This document shows positions 60,286-64,000 of a DNA stretch of 64,000 bases, piece after piece. The notes under the pieces were generated by a model. That model searched no databases, had not been told where the DNA came from, and saw only the letters and a list, made by a program, of their open reading frames with translations. The DNA comes from Ulvibacterium sp965228935 (GTDB taxonomy: Bacteria; Bacteroidota; Bacteroidia; Flavobacteriales; Flavobacteriaceae). A program made the translations under genes and the position numbers. The stretch is from NCBI RefSeq assembly GCF_965228935.1, contig NZ_OZ245846.1, positions 62,001 through 126,000 of the forward strand, written 5' to 3'. Numbering within the stretch: position 1 is the stretch's first letter; each line of letters begins with the position of its first letter.

Positions 60286-60681
60286 TTAAATGCCCTTGGA
60301 ATCGTAAACGATTACTTTTTCCCATAAGTTGCTAGATTCTTCAATGAACAATTTATGTGGGGCCTCATCCTGATAATTTTGCTGTGCCTCCGCGGATTCA
60401 AAGGTTACGATCAGGGAATAGGTAAACGATCCGTCTACCACCTCACGACTGGCCTTGGGGGGCGTACCGATGAAGTTGGTCTTGGCATACGCCGAATTGT
60501 CCAGGAATTTTTGGAGCGAGGTTTCAAAAGCTTTGCGGTCATCGGGGCTATCGGGATTCTTTAACCAGAAATAAACGGTGTGGGCAAAATGAGGATCAAA
60601 TTCTTTCATATTCGTTTTGGTTTGGCTGTAACAGCTTAGGGTAAGGGTCAAAAATACTAAAGGATACATGAACTTTTTCAT
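60286..60681 (-). CDS. Exported Dabb-domain protein
   Basis: A 131-residue protein from ATG 60681 with signal MKKFMYPLVFLTLTLSC (a lipobox-like S-C). The Dabb (stress-responsive alpha/beta barrel) domain follows: HFAHTVYFWLKNPDSPDDRKAFETSLQKFLDN and DGSFTYSLIVTFESAEAQQNYQDEAPHKLFIEES. Dimeric members include polyketide cyclase-like and stress proteins. The reaction is unknown. The frame upstream, which lies inside the DUF4230 gene, is not used. It lies 10 bases after the DUF4230 gene. Confidence 0.82.
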   Translation of the reverse strand: MKKFMYPLVFLTLTLSCYSQTKTNMKEFDPHFAHTVYFWLKNPDSPDDRKAFETSLQKFLDNSAYAKTNFIGTPPKASREVVDGSFTYSLIVTFESAEAQQNYQDEAPHKLFIEESSNLWEKVIVYDSKGI

Positions 60682-60691
60682 TCGTCTTGTG

Positions 60692-61324
60692 TTATTTTTT
60701 GGTGTCGTTAAATAATTTTTTCCGTTCCTCGGAGATTTCCAAAGCGGAATAATCCAAGGTCCATCCAATGGTCTCCACAATTTTTTCAATGAGCAGAACG
60801 GCCTCCAAGGCCTCCCGTTTTGCCGTTTCCATAAGACCGCTTTCCGGAATCTTCTCCTTAATGTGCTTTTTGGCTTGCTGATTTAAGCTGGTAAGGTCGT
60901 CCGGCGTAAAGGAATTGAAAAGTCCGTTCTTGATATCATAAAACTCCAATTCCGGCTCTATGGACAATACTTCCGGTTGGGGAAAATTAGTGAGGATTAT
61001 TTTTTTCTTGTCGGTGTCGGAATGCATGAGGACCTTTTGCAGGTCATAGCCTATCTGGGCCTTGGCATTGATAACGACCAGCGCCTTCTTTTTGCTGCTC
61101 ACCAAGTTCATAAACCCTTCCTTGGTATTTTCATACTTATAGATTTCCGCAAAATCGCCTTCAACCGAAATCAATTTGCAAACACTTTTTATTTTTTCCA
61201 ACAATACCGTGGACTGATGATGGGTCAACTCCTTGTTTTTCCTTTTGCGGAAAAAAGAAAAAATCCAATACATCATGATCGCCCCTAAAACCAGGCCCAG
61301 AAATATTTCAAGAATATTGTCCAT
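60692..61324 (-). CDS. DUF4230 family membrane-anchored protein
   Basis: A 210-residue protein: a single N-terminal helix (NILEIFLGLVLGAIMMYWIFSFF) is followed by the charged RKRKNKE stop. The outer domain shows VEGDFAEIYKYENTKEGFMNLVSSKKKALVVINAKAQIGYDL, PQPEVLSIEPELEFYDIKNGLFN and KREALEAVLLIEKIVETIGW, which match DUF4230. The role is unknown. The run cyclase-DUF4230-Dabb-MmcQ on the minus strand is closely packed and looks like a conserved housekeeping block. Confidence 0.85.
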   Translation of the reverse strand: MDNILEIFLGLVLGAIMMYWIFSFFRKRKNKELTHHQSTVLLEKIKSVCKLISVEGDFAEIYKYENTKEGFMNLVSSKKKALVVINAKAQIGYDLQKVLMHSDTDKKKIILTNFPQPEVLSIEPELEFYDIKNGLFNSFTPDDLTSLNQQAKKHIKEKIPESGLMETAKREALEAVLLIEKIVETIGWTLDYSALEISEERKKLFNDTKK

Positions 61325-61355
61325 GAGATAAATATAAGGAAGTTATCGTTTCCGG

Positions 61356-62108
61356 TTATAGCGCTTTCGCCTCAAATAGAACGGGCCGGCTAGGGCTGGC
61401 ATCATTGACGAAAGGGGCCACCTGTAGGTTCAAAAAATACTTCCCGTCCTTAATACGATTGGGCACATAGATGAGTTCGGTAATCGTAGCCGACTTCCGA
61501 AGCCCTCCATTGAAGTCCCAAAAGGCCTTATGTGCCAATAACTCCCCGTTATCCTTCTCCTTATCAACCGATGGGAGATCTATCAATAGATGCTGTACTC
61601 CCTTCTCCCGCAGGAACATCGCAGCCTCTTCCAACATATAGGAGGGATTTGTATGGGAGTATTGCCGTGAGCGTTTTGCCTTGGTATTCGGCAGGGTACG
61701 GATTACAACCGCATCCCTTTGTCCCTCACCCAAGACATATTCCAATTGTTTTTTTGAAATGACAAAGTCGCTCCCCTGCTTTTCCGGGGCAATGGTCAGC
61801 AACTCCGCAGCAAAAAAGTAGCTGTTCAAATTTGAATTTATGGAATGGAACTCCTCGGTAATATGCCCAACACATTCGGTATGTGTCCCATGGGCATGGG
61901 GATTGAACCAGATATCGTTAAAATTAATGGCGGCTCCCTCCGAAACTTTAGCCATAAAGTCTCCCTCCCTATGTGGTTCTATTTTGGGATGATCCAAATA
62001 CCAGGCATTGACATTACTTGCCTCGCCCCGTAGCGCGATTGAAATGTCCAAGGGTTTGGACAGGTCTATTTGGTACTTCCCATTATTGTATTCTACCTTT
62101 GCGAGCAT
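61356..62108 (-). CDS. Cyclase family protein (kynurenine formamidase-like)
   Basis: A 250-residue hydrolase. The conserved metal motif is H-A-H-G-T-H-T-E-C-V-G-H, close to the family's HxGTHxDxPxH and with Glu-Cys-Val in place of Asp-x-Pro. LDISIALRGEASNVNAWYLDHP is the start of the domain and VQHLLIDLPSVDKEKDNGELLAHKAFW is the last conserved block. Related enzymes hydrolyse N-formylkynurenine or cyclic amides. The substitution at the D-x-P position makes the exact activity uncertain. It is preceded by hemW at 27 bases. Confidence 0.83.
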   Translation of the reverse strand: MLAKVEYNNGKYQIDLSKPLDISIALRGEASNVNAWYLDHPKIEPHREGDFMAKVSEGAAINFNDIWFNPHAHGTHTECVGHITEEFHSINSNLNSYFFAAELLTIAPEKQGSDFVISKKQLEYVLGEGQRDAVVIRTLPNTKAKRSRQYSHTNPSYMLEEAAMFLREKGVQHLLIDLPSVDKEKDNGELLAHKAFWDFNGGLRKSATITELIYVPNRIKDGKYFLNLQVAPFVNDASPSRPVLFEAKAL

Positions 62109-62135
62109 TTGTGCCGAGCTTTTTCCAGACGAGAT

Positions 62136-63269
62136 TCAGGACAAGTTAACCATAAATAGATCACTGGCGATTCCGTCCACCAAAAACTTGCCTTTTCTAG
62201 TGGCCAGTAGCGTATCCCCATCCAAATAAAGCAAATGGGCCTCCAGGTATTTCTTGGCCCGTTCCCCGATATGTTTCGCATAGATTTCCCCGAAGGACAC
62301 CCCGATCTTTTCCAGGGAAACTCCCCAAATAGTCCGTAGTCCGGTCATGACATATTCATTGTATTTATCCGTTTTGGACAATACCTCCACCTCCATGGGC
62401 AGTTCACCCAGGGCAATGGCCCTTACATATTTGGGATTGCTCCTTACGTTCCAGCCCCTTCGATTCCCATCATAGGAATGTGCCGATGGACCTATGCCCA
62501 AATACTTCTTCTGCTGCCAATAGGCCGTATTGTTCCCTGAGAAATATCCCGGTTTGCCAAAATTGGAAATCTCATAGCAGGTATAGCCTGCGTCCATAAG
62601 GGTATCTGATAAAATATGAAAGTGCCTTTCGGCGACCTCATCATCCACATTTTGAACCACTCCTTTTTTGATGAAATGGGCCAGGGCCGTTTTAGGTTCC
62701 ACGGTAAGGGCATAACTTGAAATATGCGGAATATTGAACGCCAAGGCTGTTTCAATATTTTGTCGCCAATGCCCATCGGTCATTCCGGGAATCCCATAAA
62801 TCAGGTCGATGGAAATGTTTTCAAAATAGCGGGATGCCTCTTTGATCGATTGCTTGGCCTCTAACGCATCGTGGGCCCGGTTCATCAATTTCAGATCTTC
62901 ATCAAAAAAAGACTGAACTCCAATACTCAATCTATTGATAGGGCTCTTAGAGAATTCCTCAAGTCGATTTCTGGATAAATCATCCGGATTGGCTTCCAAG
63001 GTAATTTCGGGAAACCGAACCACCTCATAATTGGCATATATTACGTCGATAAGTTGATTCACCTGCTTAACCTCCAAAACAGAAGGCGTTCCCCCTCCAA
63101 AATAGATGGTCTCTACCACTTCTCCCTTCAGTTCATCCTTTCGCAATAAGATTTCTTTCAGTAGGGCGCGGACCATAGTTTCCTTTTTACCCATGGATGT
63201 TGAAAAATGAAAATCACAGTAATGACAAGCTTGTTTGCAAAAAGGGATATGGATGTAGATGGCAGACAT
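62136..63269 (-). CDS. hemW: Radical SAM haem chaperone
   Basis: HemW resembles the oxygen-independent coproporphyrinogen III oxidase but transfers haem to acceptor proteins. 377 residues. The SAM cluster motif is C11-x3-C15-x2-C18 in IPFCKQACHYCDFHF. YFGGGTPSVLEV and LEANPDD are the next conserved strands, and RLSIGVQSFFDEDLKLMNRAHDA is typical of the group. The Y-Y-E-I-S-N-F-G-like segment CYEISNFGKPG follows and the HemN C-terminal winged-helix domain (ELPMEVEVLSKTDKYNEYVMTGLRT) ends it. It starts just after the left heptamer tract. Confidence 0.92.
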   Translation of the reverse strand: MSAIYIHIPFCKQACHYCDFHFSTSMGKKETMVRALLKEILLRKDELKGEVVETIYFGGGTPSVLEVKQVNQLIDVIYANYEVVRFPEITLEANPDDLSRNRLEEFSKSPINRLSIGVQSFFDEDLKLMNRAHDALEAKQSIKEASRYFENISIDLIYGIPGMTDGHWRQNIETALAFNIPHISSYALTVEPKTALAHFIKKGVVQNVDDEVAERHFHILSDTLMDAGYTCYEISNFGKPGYFSGNNTAYWQQKKYLGIGPSAHSYDGNRRGWNVRSNPKYVRAIALGELPMEVEVLSKTDKYNEYVMTGLRTIWGVSLEKIGVSFGEIYAKHIGERAKKYLEAHLLYLDGDTLLATRKGKFLVDGIASDLFMVNLS

Positions 63270-63271
63270 CT

Positions 63272-63299
63272 AGTAACTAGTAAAAGGTAATAAGTAAAA
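63272..63299. repeat. Heptamer tract on the left of the four-helix-bundle gene
   Basis: Four units in phase: AGTAACT, AGTAAAA, GGTAATA, AGTAAAA. Read on the minus strand they are TTTTACT, TATTACC, TTTTACT, AGTTACT. The tract begins three bases outside the hemW start codon. It is the inverse of the tract at 63721-63748. Confidence 0.75.
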
Positions 63300-63339
63300 G
63301 TAGAGATTGAATTAATTATAACTATGCCTAGGGCAGGTC

Positions 63340-63705
63340 TTATTTAGCGCCAAATTTGCTAGGGTTATTCATCATATAATAAATTAATTTTGCTATTTGG
63401 ACCGTTTTTTCAAATAACGATTCAAATTTCTCCTGTTCTATGTACTTACATTCTCTCGAAAACTCTAACCATGCCTGAGTTTCTAAATTCTCACCATCGC
63501 TATCAGAAAGCTTGGATACGAAATGTTTAGGGTATCTGCGCTTCGCATAAGATTCGGCAATATTTGTGGAAACACTTCGAGAAGACCTTCTTATTTGATC
63601 CGTCAAAGAATACTTCTCCTCTCTTGGAAACTTTTTGGAAACTTCAAAAATTTCCATTGCCAGTTCAAACGATTTTTGATACGCCAGTAAATCCTGAAAC
63701 TTCAT
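63340..63705 (-). CDS. Four-helix-bundle protein (S23/IVP-like)
   Basis: A 121-residue protein: MKFQDLLAYQKSFELAMEIFEVSKKFPREEKYSLTDQIRRSSRSVSTNIAESYAKRR. This matches the four-helix-bundle family first known from intervening sequences in 23S rRNA genes and from Avd-like proteins. KFESLFEKTVQIAKLIYYMM closes the bundle. The family forms pentamers and may bind nucleic acid. The gene is inserted between hemW and ruvC, two genes with nothing to do with it, and is bounded by heptamer tracts in inverted orientation. Confidence 0.88.
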   Translation of the reverse strand: MKFQDLLAYQKSFELAMEIFEVSKKFPREEKYSLTDQIRRSSRSVSTNIAESYAKRRYPKHFVSKLSDSDGENLETQAWLEFSRECKYIEQEKFESLFEKTVQIAKLIYYMMNNPSKFGAK

Positions 63706-63720
63706 AAAGGGGTATTGATC

Positions 63721-63748
63721 TTTTACTCATTACTACATACTTTTCACT
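63721..63748. repeat. Heptamer tract on the right of the four-helix-bundle gene
   Basis: Four units in phase: TTTTACT, CATTACT, ACATACT, TTTCACT. The first fourteen bases differ at two positions from the inverse of the left tract (TTTTACTTATTACC). The tract includes the ruvC stop codon, so an insertion would have happened at or near the end of that gene. Confidence 0.75.
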
Positions 63749-64000
63749 TTTTGACTCGCCCTTCATTAGCTTTGACAAACGCTTCCCAACCCGAGTAACT
63801 CTTACCTACTTCTATCCGACCCTCATTATAAAAATGACATACCGCGGCAGCTAGACCATCCGTACTATCCAAATTTTTGGGGAGGGATTTTAGGCCCAAA
63901 GTACCCTGTAACATCTTGGCCACCTGTTCCTTGCTTGCATTGCCATTTCCGGTTATGGACATCTTTATTTTTTTGGGGAGGTACTCGGTAATCGGTATCT
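63744..64000 (-). CDS. ruvC: Crossover junction endodeoxyribonuclease, C-terminal part
   Basis: The window edge cuts the gene and leaves the last 85 residues. ITEYLPKKIKMSITGNGNASKEQVAKML is the RuvC helix that carries the conserved K-x-S-x-T-G-x-G-x-A, and DGLAAAVCHFYNEG holds the last metal Asp in STDGLAAA. RuvC cuts Holliday junctions together with RuvAB. An internal ATG at 63962 is not the start. The gene ends at 63744, inside the right-hand heptamer tract. Confidence 0.88.
   Translation of the reverse strand, partial: IPITEYLPKKIKMSITGNGNASKEQVAKMLQGTLGLKSLPKNLDSTDGLAAAVCHFYNEGRIEVGKSYSGWEAFVKANEGRVKK

Overview
The window reads as chromosomal DNA of a marine-type member of Flavobacteriaceae (Bacteroidota). 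The evidence is a base composition near 40 percent GC, genes that mostly lack Shine-Dalgarno sequences, promoters with the Bacteroidota -7 element TAnnTTTG, HmuY/HmuR-type haem uptake, SusC-like TonB architecture, a BlaI/M56 pair, many lipoproteins with late lipoboxes, and family-specific genes such as DUF6607, DUF4407 and EFR1 ferredoxin. No rRNA, prophage, CRISPR array or transposase was found. One tRNA-Leu (TAG) lies at 36.6 kb. Both window ends cut a gene: an unrecognised protein on the left and ruvC on the right.

Layout. 0-8 kb: an SRPBCC protein, a GC-rich hairpin relic, galE and a DegT aminotransferase (sugar-nucleotide work), waaA (Kdo transfer to lipid A), a sugar porter, a 42-residue membrane peptide and an orphan LolD-like ATPase. 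8-12 kb: a flavodoxin/ferredoxin fusion, and an HxlR regulator divergent from a quinone-oxidoreductase-like enzyme with copied palindromic operators between them. 12-18 kb: a thiCDE operon with GNAT and PanE-like genes attached and no thiazole genes, divergent from an AraC regulator. 18-24.3 kb: a haem/iron block, with receptor, HmuY and DoxX on the minus strand and DUF6607, FMN-binding, membrane and phosphatase genes on the plus strand. 24.4-25.1 kb: a 39-residue peptide with 14 cysteines next to a SigZ-like sigma factor.

25-36 kb is the most informative stretch: an RND efflux system (adaptor, pump, outer-membrane factor), a RidA protein, two AraC regulators, two very small membrane proteins, an F420-type NADP oxidoreductase and an SDR. 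Six promoters here carry the same direct repeat, TTGGTCA then TTGGTTA with exactly 21 bp between half-sites. Five have the TTTG of the -7 box at an identical distance and the sixth is off by 1 bp. I infer a local AraC-type regulon that is not evident from gene calls alone.

36-47.5 kb: tRNA-Leu, an M20 dipeptidase, and a BlaI/M56-peptidase/serine-hydrolase/alpha-beta-hydrolase operon with three dyad operators in its promoter, followed by DUF4407, a DUF5060 lipoprotein and a YdjM-like protein. 47.5-52.4 kb: two heptamer tandem-repeat tracts, then a BNR sialidase-like lipoprotein, an AraC regulator, an aldolase of the DapA/NanA family and a sodium:solute symporter, a likely catabolic unit for an acidic sugar. 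52.4-54.8 kb: a membrane-anchored MutS-like ATPase and a DinB protein. 54.9-59.6 kb: four tandem paralogous lipoproteins with a poly-proline segment (one broken by a single in-frame stop), a small secreted protein and a mosaic secreted HExxH protein. 59.9-64 kb: housekeeping-like genes (MmcQ, Dabb, DUF4230, cyclase, hemW, ruvC), interrupted by a four-helix-bundle gene that is flanked by inverted heptamer tracts.

Functions are assigned from visible motifs and family resemblance only. No database search was run.
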